Origin: CALNYS01 sp942490855
GTDB lineage: Bacteria > Planctomycetota > Phycisphaerae > Phycisphaerales > UBA1924
DNA: 64,000 nucleotides
Assembly: GCA_942490855.1 (NCBI GenBank)
Contig: CALNYS010000004.1
Location: 1,054,001-1,118,000 of the forward strand
Direction of reading: 5' to 3'
The stretch's first letter is position 1; each line of letters starts with the position of its first letter. Shown here one piece after another: positions 26,460-35,116 of this stretch. Position numbers and translations under genes: made by a program. Below the pieces are notes generated by a model. It did no database searches, was not told the DNA's origin, and saw only the letters and a program-made list of their open reading frames with translations.

Positions 26460-26585
26460 GGGCATCCGCTGAGTGTAGCCCGGGGCGCGGCGGTGGCGCC
26501 GGGGGTGCGGATCTTCTGGGCCCCGAGGCAATAGGATGGGGGGAGCGTCGTTTGGCATCCGGGCGACGCCCCGACTGGAGAGCGC

Positions 26586-27239
26586 ATGAGGTCTGCACAC
26601 ACGACTCCGCCCCGTACGCGAGGCGGGTTCACCCTGATCGAGCTGCTGGTGTCGATCACGATCATCTCGGTGCTGATCGGGATCGTCCTGCCGGTGATCC
26701 CGCGGGTCCGGGACTCGGCGCGCCAGACGGTGTGCCAGTCGAACCTGCGCCAGATCGGCCTGGGGATGATCGACTACCAGGACAAGAACCGCGAGGAGTT
26801 CCCGCGGGCGCGGTATATGCCCCGCCCGTGGCTCTCGGGGGACGAGGATCCGGCGCTGAACATCGCGCTGGCGGATTACATGGACCACGACTCCCCGGTG
26901 TGGGAGTGCCCGGGGGACCACGACGTCCACACGGCCGAGTACACGGATGACGACGGGAACGTGCGCGAGTGCGGTGTGTCGTACACGTACACGACCTCGA
27001 TGTCGGGTCGCACGTTCGAGGACACGTTCTTTGCGCGCCGTTTGAACCTCCAGCCCTCGGAGGTGCCGGTGCTGCACGACTACGACGGCGGCTCGTACGA
27101 GCTGGAGCTCGAGGGGATGTACACCCAGGGCGGCGAGACGTTCGATCCGAACCAGGCCGGGACGATCATCCCGATCGATTTCTTCCACTCGTTGCGGAGT
27201 TACTTGTACGCGGACGGGAGCGTGGGGTTATGGCGATGA
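26586..27239 (+). CDS. type II secretion/pilin-like protein with prepilin signal
   Basis: A 217-residue protein with a type III (prepilin) signal: a basic leader, then G|FTLIELLVSITIISVLIGIV, the cleavage site and the conserved Glu5 of the hydrophobic helix. The globular part (CQSNLRQIGLGMIDYQDKNR, later DFFHSLRSYLYADGSVGLW) resembles the abundant DUF1559-like and H-X9-DG-like pseudopilin proteins of planctomycetes. It is coupled with the next gene, whose start overlaps this stop (ATGA). No secretion machinery genes are in this window, so its role is open. Confidence 0.8.
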   Translation: MRSAHTTPPRTRGGFTLIELLVSITIISVLIGIVLPVIPRVRDSARQTVCQSNLRQIGLGMIDYQDKNREEFPRARYMPRPWLSGDEDPALNIALADYMDHDSPVWECPGDHDVHTAEYTDDDGNVRECGVSYTYTTSMSGRTFEDTFFARRLNLQPSEVPVLHDYDGGSYELELEGMYTQGGETFDPNQAGTIIPIDFFHSLRSYLYADGSVGLWR

Positions 27240-27823
27240 ACAAGACAGTTGTGGCGACGGCGTGTGTGGCGATCAGCGCGGGGGCGATCGCGGGCGGGCT
27301 GTGGCTGCGCTCGAGCTCGGCCCCGCTGGCGCTCCCCGCGACAAGCGAGGACGCGCTGGCCGGGCTGACGTCCGACGCGTACGCGAAGATGGACCCGCAG
27401 CGCCGGCGTCAGTACGCCGCCGAGGCGATGAAGCTGATGCGCGACATGACGCCCGAGGAACGCGAGGCGATGCGCGAGCGGTTCCAGGACGACGAGGACA
27501 TGCGCGACGCGATGCGCCAGGCCCGCGAGGACATGTTCGAGGAGATCGTCCGGCGGGCCGCGCGGGGCGCGCCGATGGAACGCCCCGACTGGGGCAACCG
27601 CCCGCGCCCGGAACGCCCCAACCCCGACGAGATGACCGACGAGCAGCGCGAGCAGATGGAGCAGCGCCGCGAGCAGATGCGCGAGCGCATGACGCAGGCG
27701 ATGAAGGACTCCTGGAACACCGGCGACGCCCAGTCGAGCGGGCTGCGCCAGGAGATGTTCAAGAACCGCGGCGGTGGTGGCGGCGGTGGGGGCGGGCGTC
27801 GCGGCGGCGGCGGCGGACGCTGA
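27236..27823 (+). CDS. membrane-anchored helical protein with Gly/Arg tail
   Basis: A 195-residue protein from ATG 27236 (an ATG two codons earlier is possible). One N-terminal hydrophobic helix (VVATACVAISAGAIAGGLWL) is followed by a long charged helical part rich in Met, Arg, Glu and Gln (KLMRDMTPEEREAMRERFQD, DEMTDEQREQMEQRREQMRE). It ends in a Gly/Arg-rich tail. The helical part recalls Spy/CpxP-like 'LTxxQ' proteins in composition, but the exact motif is not clear. The start overlaps the pseudopilin stop. Its stop abuts the convergent exporter gene. Confidence 0.55.
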   Translation: MNKTVVATACVAISAGAIAGGLWLRSSSAPLALPATSEDALAGLTSDAYAKMDPQRRRQYAAEAMKLMRDMTPEEREAMRERFQDDEDMRDAMRQAREDMFEEIVRRAARGAPMERPDWGNRPRPERPNPDEMTDEQREQMEQRREQMRERMTQAMKDSWNTGDAQSSGLRQEMFKNRGGGGGGGGGRRGGGGGR

Positions 27824-29131
27824 TCACGCCTCCGCCTGCGCGGCGCGGGGCGCGGGCGGCGACAGCACGCTCGCGAGCAGAAGCCCGGTGACGATGCCCA
27901 CGGCGATGACGAACATCGTGAAGACGCCCTCGATGCCGGCGATCGCGTCGGAGTCCATAAAGCTGCGCACGCTCTTGAAGCCGACCGACCCCGGGACGAG
28001 CAGCAGGATGCCCGGCAGCAGCGCGATCTGCGCCGGCGCCTTGGTCAGGCGCTCGTAGGCGAGGGCCGCGACCCCCACGGCGAACGCGCCGCCCAGCGCT
28101 GAGAACTCCGGCCCGAAGTGCGCGGCCGCGTAGCGCGCGCTGAGGGTCGCGAGGAGGCACGCGCCGAGGATCACCGGGAGGTCGCGCCAGCGCGCCCGGA
28201 ACGCGACGAGCATGGCGAACCCGGCGGCGACCAACGCCAGCCCCTGCGCCCACCACGCGTACGCGGCGGGGGCGCCCCCGACGATCGCGAGGCCCTCGGC
28301 CCCGGCGAGCTTGAACCCGACCGCGACGCCGAACCCCAGCGAGAGCAGCACCGTGAGCGCGCCGATGAGGCGCGAGGCGCCCGAGACCATCGAACCCGCG
28401 GCGATCTCGGCGATCGCGATCGTCAGGCTCAGGCCGGGGAGCAGCGGCAGGAGCCCCGCGAGGGTGACGGGGAAGACGTCCACCGGGCCGGCGAGGCGGT
28501 CGGCGAGGGTGGCGAGGGCGGCCGCGGCCGCGGCGGCGGCGAAGTCGCCCACGCGGGAGAGCCGCCCGACGCGCGCGCAGACGGCGAGGGTGAGGGCGAC
28601 GAGGGCGCCGATCGCGCCCCCGACGGCGAGGTCGGCGGGTTGGGCGCCCAGGACCACGAGCACACCGGCGGCGAGGGCGCCGGCGCCGAGGGTCTCGGCG
28701 AGCAGCGATGGGCGCGGGCGTGCGCGCAGCGCGGTGCGGATCTCTTCGATGCCTTCGCGCGCGGTGAGCTCCCCGTTCTCGACCTGGCGGGCGACGCGGG
28801 CGAGCTCGGCGAGTCGCGTGAGGTTCACCCCGGCGCGGTTGGGGAGGATGAGGCGGGTGCGCTCGTCGTCCTCGGGGCCGATCATGAGAAGGATGGAGGT
28901 GGGGGTCGCGGAGACGCGCGCGGGGATGCTCAGGCGGTCGGCGCAGCGGGCGACGGACTCTTCGAGCTCGTGGGTGGCCATGCCGTAGGAGGAGAGGGCC
29001 TCGGCGAGCATGGCGAGGAAGACGGCGCGGTGGGGGCGCTCGGTGAGGGCGGGCCCGAGCTCGCGCGGGTGGGGCGCGGGCGTGAAGGGGGAGACGATCG
29101 GGTTGTCCGGGAGCACAGCGATGGCGGTCAT
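27824..29131 (-). CDS. threonine/serine exporter (ThrE) family protein
   Basis: A 435-residue inner-membrane protein. The N-terminal soluble segment (residues ~30-155) has the ThrE pattern FLAMLAEALSSYGMATHELE and later RLAELARVARQVENGELTAR. About ten transmembrane helices follow in two clusters (for example TLGAGALAAGVLVVLGAQPA, VFPVTLAGLLPLLPGLSLTI, then ALLPGILLLVPGSVGFKSVR). The P-GL and VPGSVG elements are typical of the two fused ThrE domains. It probably exports small amino acids using the proton gradient. The start at ATG 29131 is followed upstream by a 343-base stretch holding only a short possible gene. Confidence 0.85.
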   Translation of the reverse strand: MTAIAVLPDNPIVSPFTPAPHPRELGPALTERPHRAVFLAMLAEALSSYGMATHELEESVARCADRLSIPARVSATPTSILLMIGPEDDERTRLILPNRAGVNLTRLAELARVARQVENGELTAREGIEEIRTALRARPRPSLLAETLGAGALAAGVLVVLGAQPADLAVGGAIGALVALTLAVCARVGRLSRVGDFAAAAAAAALATLADRLAGPVDVFPVTLAGLLPLLPGLSLTIAIAEIAAGSMVSGASRLIGALTVLLSLGFGVAVGFKLAGAEGLAIVGGAPAAYAWWAQGLALVAAGFAMLVAFRARWRDLPVILGACLLATLSARYAAAHFGPEFSALGGAFAVGVAALAYERLTKAPAQIALLPGILLLVPGSVGFKSVRSFMDSDAIAGIEGVFTMFVIAVGIVTGLLLASVLSPPAPRAAQAEA

Positions 29132-29214
29132 GGCGACCTCCGGGCGGACGGTGGGGCGCAGGGCGCGCCGGGAACTTCAAACCGAGAACGGGATGTGGGG
29201 GTGGGGGCCGCGGG

Positions 29215-29361
29215 TTAGGCGGCGTGTGCGGCGGGGCCGGCGGTCTTCATGTCCGCGGGCAGAGGTCGACTCATCGACCGCCACAGGTGGACGCGCGCGA
29301 AGACCGCCGGCGTCATCAACCGGGGGTGCATCGGTTTGGATTGACACATTCGATGCGTCAT
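29215..29361 (-). CDS. possible 48-residue protein
   Basis: A short frame from ATG 29361 with an AAGGA element seven bases upstream, reading MTHRMCQSKPMHPRLMTPAV and ending PAAHAA. It lies in the 343-base gap between the exporter and atpG, on the same strand as both. The ribosome site is the main support. The composition (His, Met, Pro, Arg) gives no clue to function. The rest of the gap holds nothing I can name. Confidence 0.3.
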   Translation of the reverse strand: MTHRMCQSKPMHPRLMTPAVFARVHLWRSMSRPLPADMKTAGPAAHAA

Positions 29362-29474
29362 CGCGCGGTCCTTGGTGCGTCGGGGCGTCCGACGGTGGGG
29401 AACAGTACCGTCCCGCGCGCACGGATCAAGCGGGGGAGGGTGAGTTTTGTGTTGTTTTGCGAGCGTGGGCGGGA

Positions 29475-30359
29475 TCAGCTGAGGGCGGCGACGCCGGAGA
29501 TGATCTCGGTGAGCTCGGTGGTGATCTGGGCCTGGCGGGCGCGGTTGAAGACCCGTTTGAGGTCCTTGCTCATGCGCCCGGCGTTATCGGTGGCGGCCTT
29601 CATGGCGATCATGCGCGCGACGTGCTCGGAGACGATGGCGTCGGAGAAGCACTGGTTCAGCGTCGCGCGGACGGTGACGGGGAGGAGCTCGCCGAGGAGC
29701 TCTGCCGCGTCGGGCATGAATTCGTAGAGCGCGCCGGCGCCGTTCTCGGAGCCGTCCACGGCGGGCGGCTTGAGGGGCAGGAGCTTGAGCGTCTCGGGGG
29801 TCTGGCGGCCGGCCGAGAGGAAACGCATGTAGACGACGGTGACGCCGGAGATCTCGCCGGCGATGAAGCGCGACATGTAGGACTCGGCGAGCCGGTCGAT
29901 GTCCTCGCGTCGGGGGGTGTCGCCGAAGTGGGTGTGGTGCTCGGCGATCTCGATCTTGTTGAAGCGGAGGACGCCGGCGCCCTTCTTCCCGACGACCTCG
30001 GCGACGCTCGATCCGGCCTTGGCGCGGAGGTCGGTGAGGGCGGCGCGGATGACCGAGCCGTTGTAGGGCCCGCAGAGACCGCGGTCGGAGGTGATGACGA
30101 GGACGACGTGCGGCTTCTTGGCCAGGTCTTCGGGCGAGACGCCCGAGGGCCCGCTGATCAGCGGGTGCTCGATATCCCCGGCGGTCGAGGCGACCTCCTG
30201 GACGAGCTCGAAGACACCCTCGACAAAGGGCTTGGCTTCGACGGCCTTTTGCTGAGCCTTGGCGAATTTGCTCGTCGCGATCATCTGCATCGTCTTGGTG
30301 ATGCGTTTGATGTTCGCGACGGCTTTGATCCGCCCCTTGATTTCGCGTGCGCCTGCCAT
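29475..30359 (-). CDS. atpG: ATP synthase F1 subunit gamma
   Basis: A 294-residue protein forming the central rotor stalk of F1. The N-terminal helix AREIKGRIKAVANIKRITKT with MQMIATSKFAKAQ, and the C-terminal helix MKAATDNAGRMSKDLKRVFN with RARQAQITTELTEIISG, are the signature coiled-coil of the gamma subunit. The Rossmann-like middle has VVLVITSDRGLCGPYN. The ATG at 30359 gives the standard start. No other atp gene is adjacent: the gene upstream is a divergent porin and the next gene downstream is the unrelated exporter. So it is transcribed alone here, unlike the usual atpIBEFHAGDC order. Confidence 0.93.
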   Translation of the reverse strand: MAGAREIKGRIKAVANIKRITKTMQMIATSKFAKAQQKAVEAKPFVEGVFELVQEVASTAGDIEHPLISGPSGVSPEDLAKKPHVVLVITSDRGLCGPYNGSVIRAALTDLRAKAGSSVAEVVGKKGAGVLRFNKIEIAEHHTHFGDTPRREDIDRLAESYMSRFIAGEISGVTVVYMRFLSAGRQTPETLKLLPLKPPAVDGSENGAGALYEFMPDAAELLGELLPVTVRATLNQCFSDAIVSEHVARMIAMKAATDNAGRMSKDLKRVFNRARQAQITTELTEIISGVAALS

Positions 30360-30581
30360 GGGGCGGAGAGTGTAGCGGGTGGAGAGGGGCAGCGGAAGCG
30401 GGTGAGGGGCAAGGCTCACGAATCCTTAACGGTGTGAGGGTTGCGTGTGGGGTGGTTCAAGTGGAGATTGGTTGGCGAGTCGTTTGTGCTGGCTAACTTG
30501 GCCGGCTCGGCGTGAAGGCTGACCCGCTCGGTCCCGGCGGGTGAGTGAGAGCAACCGGGACCGGAAGCTGGAGACCCCCCG

Positions 30582-31832
30582 ATGAAAATGATGATGACCG
30601 CGGCCGGCGCCGCGACGATCCTGGCGGCCGCCGCGGGCGCGGACATGAACGCGGACGAGGTCCGCGCGGTGGTGGCGGAGATGCTCGCCGACGCGGACAC
30701 GCGCTCGAGCCTGCTCCAGGGCGGCGGCAGCGCCGGCTGGGACAAGGGCTTCTACATCGAGTCGGGCGACGGCGCGTTCACGCTGAAGGTCAACGGGCAG
30801 ATGCAGTTTCAGTTCGTCGCCAACTCCAACGACAGCGCGATGGGCGACGACTACGACCACGACTTCCAGACCCGTCGCACCAAGCTCACCTTCTCGGGCA
30901 GCGTGCACGACGAGTGGGGCTACAAGATCAACGGCGCGTACAGCCGCAGCTCGGGCCTCTTTGCGCTCGAGGACGCGTACATCACCAACCAGCTCAACGA
31001 CGACGTGAAGCTGACGCTGGGCCAGTTCAAGTCGCCCTTCCTCGCGGAAGAGAACAACTCCTCGTCCCGTCTCCTCGGCGCCGAGCGCTCCTACTCCAAC
31101 GCGTGGTTCACGACAGGGCGCAGCCAGGGCGTGATGCTCAGCGGCGGCGGCGAGCAGTGGCGCTGGTCGTTCGCGTTCAACGACGGCGCGACGATGAGCT
31201 CGACCGGCCGCAACGCTGGCCAGGTCAACTCCGACCTCGGCACGATGAACACCGACCTTGCTCTGACGGGTCGCGTCGAGTTCCTCTGGGGCGAGAACGC
31301 CGAGTGGGGCCAGTTCAAGGACATGAGCTCCTCGTCCGAGTCCGAGTACGCCGGGCGCGTCGGCGCGGCTCTGCACTACCAGCAGGGCTCTGACATCGGC
31401 GGCATGGACGAGCAGACCTCGCTCGCCTACACGATCGATTCGTGGATGGAGTTCGGCGGCGCGAGCCTCCAGCTCTGGGCGATCGGCACCTCGATCGACG
31501 ACGAGGGCGGCGTCTCGGGCACGGACAGCGATCAGTACGCGTTCGGCATCCAGGGCGGCGTCCACCTCGTCCCCGACGAGTGGGAGCTCTTCGGTCGCTT
31601 CGAGTACATCGACTTCGACGACGCGCTCGGCGCGATGCGCGACGACTCGCTCAGCATGGTCACCGTCGGCGTCGTCAACTACATCCAGGGCCACAACATC
31701 AAGTGGACCAACCAGCTCACCTTCGCCATGGATGAGGTCCCCAGCGGCACCACGTCCCTCGCCCTCGTGACCGACGGCGTGGGCGAGGACGGCCAGGTGG
31801 GCTTCATCTCCCAGATCCAGCTGCTGTTCTGA
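30582..31832 (+). CDS. outer membrane porin (phosphate-selective porin O/P-like)
   Basis: A 416-residue protein with a short signal peptide (MMTAAGAATILAAAAGADM) and a helical segment (NADEVRAVVAEMLADADTRS). A beta-barrel follows, with alternating strands such as TLKVNGQMQFQFVANSNDSA, HDFQTRRTKLTFSGSVHDEW and LTLGQFKSPFLAEENNSSSR. It ends with a terminal strand finishing in Phe (GFISQIQLLF), the BamA recognition signal. 'R-R-t-k--f-G' followed by 'lGqfK-Pf' is the pattern of OprO/OprP-like porins widespread in planctomycetes. The substrate is unknown. The 222-base gap to divergent atpG carries the promoters of both. Confidence 0.85.
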   Translation: MKMMMTAAGAATILAAAAGADMNADEVRAVVAEMLADADTRSSLLQGGGSAGWDKGFYIESGDGAFTLKVNGQMQFQFVANSNDSAMGDDYDHDFQTRRTKLTFSGSVHDEWGYKINGAYSRSSGLFALEDAYITNQLNDDVKLTLGQFKSPFLAEENNSSSRLLGAERSYSNAWFTTGRSQGVMLSGGGEQWRWSFAFNDGATMSSTGRNAGQVNSDLGTMNTDLALTGRVEFLWGENAEWGQFKDMSSSSESEYAGRVGAALHYQQGSDIGGMDEQTSLAYTIDSWMEFGGASLQLWAIGTSIDDEGGVSGTDSDQYAFGIQGGVHLVPDEWELFGRFEYIDFDDALGAMRDDSLSMVTVGVVNYIQGHNIKWTNQLTFAMDEVPSGTTSLALVTDGVGEDGQVGFISQIQLLF

Positions 31833-31857
31833 GCAGTGTGAACCGGACGCGACCGCG

Positions 31858-32673
31858 TTAGTCCAGCGTGAGTCCGTCAAACGCAAGACCGATCCCGTCC
31901 GGCAGGGCGGGGTCGGTCTTTTCGTGCGCCAGGTCGTGCGCCATGTGCACGAACCACGTCCGCCCCGCTTCGATCTGCAGCGCGACGTCCACGGCCTGAT
32001 CGACCGTCAGGTGCGTCGGGTGGTGGCGGTGGCGCAGCGCGTCGAGCACGAGCGTCGAGAGCCCCTCCAGCTGCGCCCACGATTCGGGAGGGACGCCCGA
32101 GACGTCGGTGCAGTACGCGAGCGGGAGCCACGGGGCGTCGCACGCGGGGTCGGCGGCGTCGAGGCGGAAGCCCAGCACCGGGAGCCTGCCGTGGAGGAGG
32201 CGGATCGGCGTGAGGCGCAGACCGTGGAGGTCAACGGGCGTGGCGGGCGCGAGCGGCTGGGGGATGAGGTGGGCGACGAAGGAGTCGTTGACGTTGTTGG
32301 CCCGGTCGAAGATGTGCTTGTAGACGCGCCGCAGCTCGTCCATCGCGCGGGGCTCGGCGTACAGATCGACGGGCGCCTTCATGACGGCGTTGAATCGCCG
32401 CAGCTCGTCGATGCCCCAGACGTGGTCCACGTGGTTGTGGGTGATGAAGACGCCGTCGCAGCGGGTGAGGTTGTGCGTCAGCGACTGCTCACGCAGGTCG
32501 GGCCCGGCGTCGAGCAGGATGGTGCGGGGGGCGCCCGTGGGGTCGGTCCAGGAGACGGACGCCGCGGTGCGCAGGCGACGATCGCGCGGGTCTGACGAGC
32601 AGCAGACGTCGCAGTCGCAGCCGATGACGGGGACGCCGGCGGAGGTGCCGGTGCCGAGGAAGGTGAAGCGCAT
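31858..32673 (-). CDS. metallo-beta-lactamase fold hydrolase (PhnP-like)
   Basis: A 271-residue enzyme. The N-terminus FTFLGTGTSAGVPVIGCDCD, with a Cys cluster, is characteristic of PhnP and related phosphodiesterases. The metal motif is ITHNHVDHVWGIDELR (HxHxDH), with further ligands in LLHGRLPVLGFRL, AYCTDVSG and the final VHMAHDLAHEK. Family members cut cyclic phosphodiesters or act on lipoate and pterin intermediates; the substrate here cannot be told. No phn genes are nearby. It is the last of three minus-strand genes (gpsA, the nuclease-like gene, this one). Confidence 0.85.
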   Translation of the reverse strand: MRFTFLGTGTSAGVPVIGCDCDVCCSSDPRDRRLRTAASVSWTDPTGAPRTILLDAGPDLREQSLTHNLTRCDGVFITHNHVDHVWGIDELRRFNAVMKAPVDLYAEPRAMDELRRVYKHIFDRANNVNDSFVAHLIPQPLAPATPVDLHGLRLTPIRLLHGRLPVLGFRLDAADPACDAPWLPLAYCTDVSGVPPESWAQLEGLSTLVLDALRHRHHPTHLTVDQAVDVALQIEAGRTWFVHMAHDLAHEKTDPALPDGIGLAFDGLTLD

Positions 32674-32693
32674 GGGCGGAGAGTAGTCGTCGG

Positions 32694-33947
32694 TTAGTCG
32701 TCGAGGACGAGGTCGAGGAGGGGAGACAGGGCGATCCATGTTTCGGCGAAGAGGTCGGCGGCTTCGGCCGAGCGGATGATCGGGCAGTCGTAGCTGAAGT
32801 GGGTCTGCGCACCGAACTGGATGTTGGAGCGTTTGTTTGTCAGGACGCTGTAGATGGCGCTGGCCCACTGGGGCTGGTACTTGGCATCGCGCCGCTTGCC
32901 CTCGACGACAGTGCGCACGTCAGCTTCAAGCCTGGCGTCTTCGCTCCCAGAGGATCTCTGGCTCTGAAAATGACGCTGGATCGCGTACACCACCGTGCGA
33001 GCGTCGACCGAACTGCGTCTGGTCGCACGCGTCGTCTTCTCGATCTCGCGCAACAGATCAAAGAACCCGTCTTCGCCGATCTCCTTGAGCTTGGTGCGAA
33101 AGCCTCCTCTGACGCCGTTCGGAACTGTGATGGCCGCGACTGCGTAATCACGGTTAATGCCCATCGTGAGGTGTGGGTAATCCGTAAAGCTTGCAGCACT
33201 CTGTGCGGCCTCGAGCGGGAGAAAATCCCACACCCTCGAGCCCGTCCGGCCGGTGATCGCGCTGCGGCGCTCGCCATGGGGATCGACGCCGATGCGGTGG
33301 AGATCTTTTCGCGGCTGGAGCTTGTCGCCAAGCAGGCGGATAAGACGTTTCGCTTCGCGGTAGGTATAGGGGTTGTCGTCGTCGAATCGCAGGCCATCGA
33401 ACTTCGTAATTGTTCCGCGCACGGCGTACTCCTTCGCGATCATTCTCGCCTCAAGAATTTCCATGTAATCGGTAAAACGCTGTGCCCACTCGGAGTGTTC
33501 GGCGCGGTGTCGGAACCAGGCGTACACGTCCGACCACTCGCGGTGTACGGCGTGTTTCAACAGCGTGGGAGTTGAAGGGTCGACCGTGAGCAGCGCAAGC
33601 TGGGGCAAGTCGAACCCCTTACGGATAGCGGTAGAGCGATGGCGTTGGAGTTGTCCGACTCCGATTGGGGACTGGACCTTGGCTTCGATAAGAAAGAGCC
33701 AGCCGTCGTCGGTAAAAAAGGCGGCGTCAGGCAAGCCCTCGCCGTCTTCTTCGTTCTCGTCGCGCGTGAGATCACCGGGAAGTTGCTGCTCGGTGATGAA
33801 GATGTCTTGTTCTGGCGGTACTTCTACGGCGCCGGCCCACCGTAGGAAGGGGCGGAGGAGCGTGCGGCGGTCGGCGTCGAGCGTGCACACCAGCGCGTGC
33901 GTCAGCTTGTTTTCCGGCTGTGTGTACTGATCAAAGACGTTCCGCAT
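32694..33947 (-). CDS. orphan PD-(D/E)XK nuclease-like protein
   Basis: A 417-residue soluble protein. At about residues 72-100 there is a PD-(D/E)XK-like core: LPDAAFFTDDGWLFLIEAKV, i.e. an Asp, a hydrophobic strand and E-x-K, followed by QLQRHR. The remainder is mixed alpha/beta without a known domain. The DNA is visibly less GC-rich than its neighbours, with more A/T at third positions, which suggests acquisition. Even so, the gene starts only two bases after the gpsA stop and ends 20 bases before the MBL gene, so it sits in a tight run. No methylase, helicase or other partner is present. It could be a stand-alone defence nuclease or a repair enzyme. Confidence 0.6.
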   Translation of the reverse strand: MRNVFDQYTQPENKLTHALVCTLDADRRTLLRPFLRWAGAVEVPPEQDIFITEQQLPGDLTRDENEEDGEGLPDAAFFTDDGWLFLIEAKVQSPIGVGQLQRHRSTAIRKGFDLPQLALLTVDPSTPTLLKHAVHREWSDVYAWFRHRAEHSEWAQRFTDYMEILEARMIAKEYAVRGTITKFDGLRFDDDNPYTYREAKRLIRLLGDKLQPRKDLHRIGVDPHGERRSAITGRTGSRVWDFLPLEAAQSAASFTDYPHLTMGINRDYAVAAITVPNGVRGGFRTKLKEIGEDGFFDLLREIEKTTRATRRSSVDARTVVYAIQRHFQSQRSSGSEDARLEADVRTVVEGKRRDAKYQPQWASAIYSVLTNKRSNIQFGAQTHFSYDCPIIRSAEAADLFAETWIALSPLLDLVLDD

Positions 33948-33949
33948 GT

Positions 33950-34963
33950 CTACACCAACCGCTCCTCCCCAACCGGCCGTTCCATCAGCAGCCCGATCGC
34001 GTCCCTCGGCGCCATCCCTTCAAAAAGGATGGCGTGGACGGCGTGGGTGATGGGCATGTCCACGCCAAGGCGGATGGACCAGGCGGTGACGGCTTTGGTG
34101 GTGGGGACGCCCTCGACGACGCAGTCTTCGCGGGCGAGGTAGTCGTCGAGGGGCTCGCCCTTGCCCAGCGCCTCGCCGCAGGAGCGGTTGCGTCCGAAGG
34201 GGGAGAAGCAGGTGGTGGCGAGGTCGCCGACGCCGGCGACGCCGAAGAAGGTTTCGGGCTTGGCGCCGAGGGTGGCGCCGAGGCGGGCGATCTCGGCGAG
34301 GCCTCGTGAGAGGAGGGCGGACTTGGCGTTGGAGCCGAGGTCGAGCCCGTCCACGACGCCGGCGGCGAGGGCGATGACGTTCTTGACGGCGCCGGCGATC
34401 TCGACGCCGCGGGGGTCGTCGGAGGCGTAGATGCGCAGCCAGGGGGCGCCGAAGAGGTCTTGGACGCGCTCGGCGAGGTCGGCGTGTGCGGAGGCGGCGA
34501 CCATCGTCGCGGGGAGGCGGAGCGCGAGCTCGTGGGCGATCGTGGGCCCGGAGAGGGCGGCGAGGGGGCGGGCGTCCTCGGCCTCGCCCAGCGCGTCGGC
34601 GATGACGCGGGTGGGGGTGAGGAGCGTCTTGAGCTCGACGCCCTTGGCGACGGAGACGACGGGGGTGTCCGCATCGATCTGCCCGGCGAGGGGCGACCAG
34701 ACGGGGCGCAGGAACTGCGTGGGGACCGCGGAGAGGACGAGATCGGCGTCGGCGACGGCGGCGCGGGCGTCGGGCTGGGTCTCGGCGGAGGCGTGGAGGG
34801 TGAAGTTCTCGAGGCGGGGGGAGCGCCGGGTGCGGGCGAGTTCGTCGAGCGCGCCGGCGTCGTGGGACCAGAGGACGACCGAGGCGCCCCGTTCGATGAG
34901 GGCGTCGGCGGCGACGAGGGCCATCTGCCCGTCTCCGAGGATCGCGATGCGGGGCGTGCTCAT
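33950..34963 (-). CDS. gpsA: glycerol-3-phosphate dehydrogenase [NAD(P)+]
   Basis: A 337-residue enzyme making sn-glycerol 3-phosphate for phospholipid synthesis. The dinucleotide-binding motif (IAILGDGQMALVAADALIER) is a variant of the usual GxGxxG/A. The catalytic and substrate blocks are intact: VSVAKGVELKTLLTPTRV, LSGPTIAHELALRLPA, the catalytic lysine in GAVKNVIALAAGVVDGLDLG, and FFGVAGVGDLATTCFSPFGR with NRSCGEALGKG. The ATG at 34963 is chosen; the frame stays open far upstream but that is only antisense to the divergent ATPase. It is divergent to the ATPase gene. Confidence 0.92.
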   Translation of the reverse strand: MSTPRIAILGDGQMALVAADALIERGASVVLWSHDAGALDELARTRRSPRLENFTLHASAETQPDARAAVADADLVLSAVPTQFLRPVWSPLAGQIDADTPVVSVAKGVELKTLLTPTRVIADALGEAEDARPLAALSGPTIAHELALRLPATMVAASAHADLAERVQDLFGAPWLRIYASDDPRGVEIAGAVKNVIALAAGVVDGLDLGSNAKSALLSRGLAEIARLGATLGAKPETFFGVAGVGDLATTCFSPFGRNRSCGEALGKGEPLDDYLAREDCVVEGVPTTKAVTAWSIRLGVDMPITHAVHAILFEGMAPRDAIGLLMERPVGEERLV

Positions 34964-35116
34964 GGGCGTGGTCCGTCGTCCGGGGCCTGCTGGACGGTTC
35001 TGGCGTAGGATGCCACTTCCCGCGCCCGAACCGTCGGGCCTGCGGGACGTACTGTGAGTCGGGCCGGGAGTCGGCCCAGAGTCATCATCACGTTGAACGA
35101 TGGAAGCCGCCAGTCG

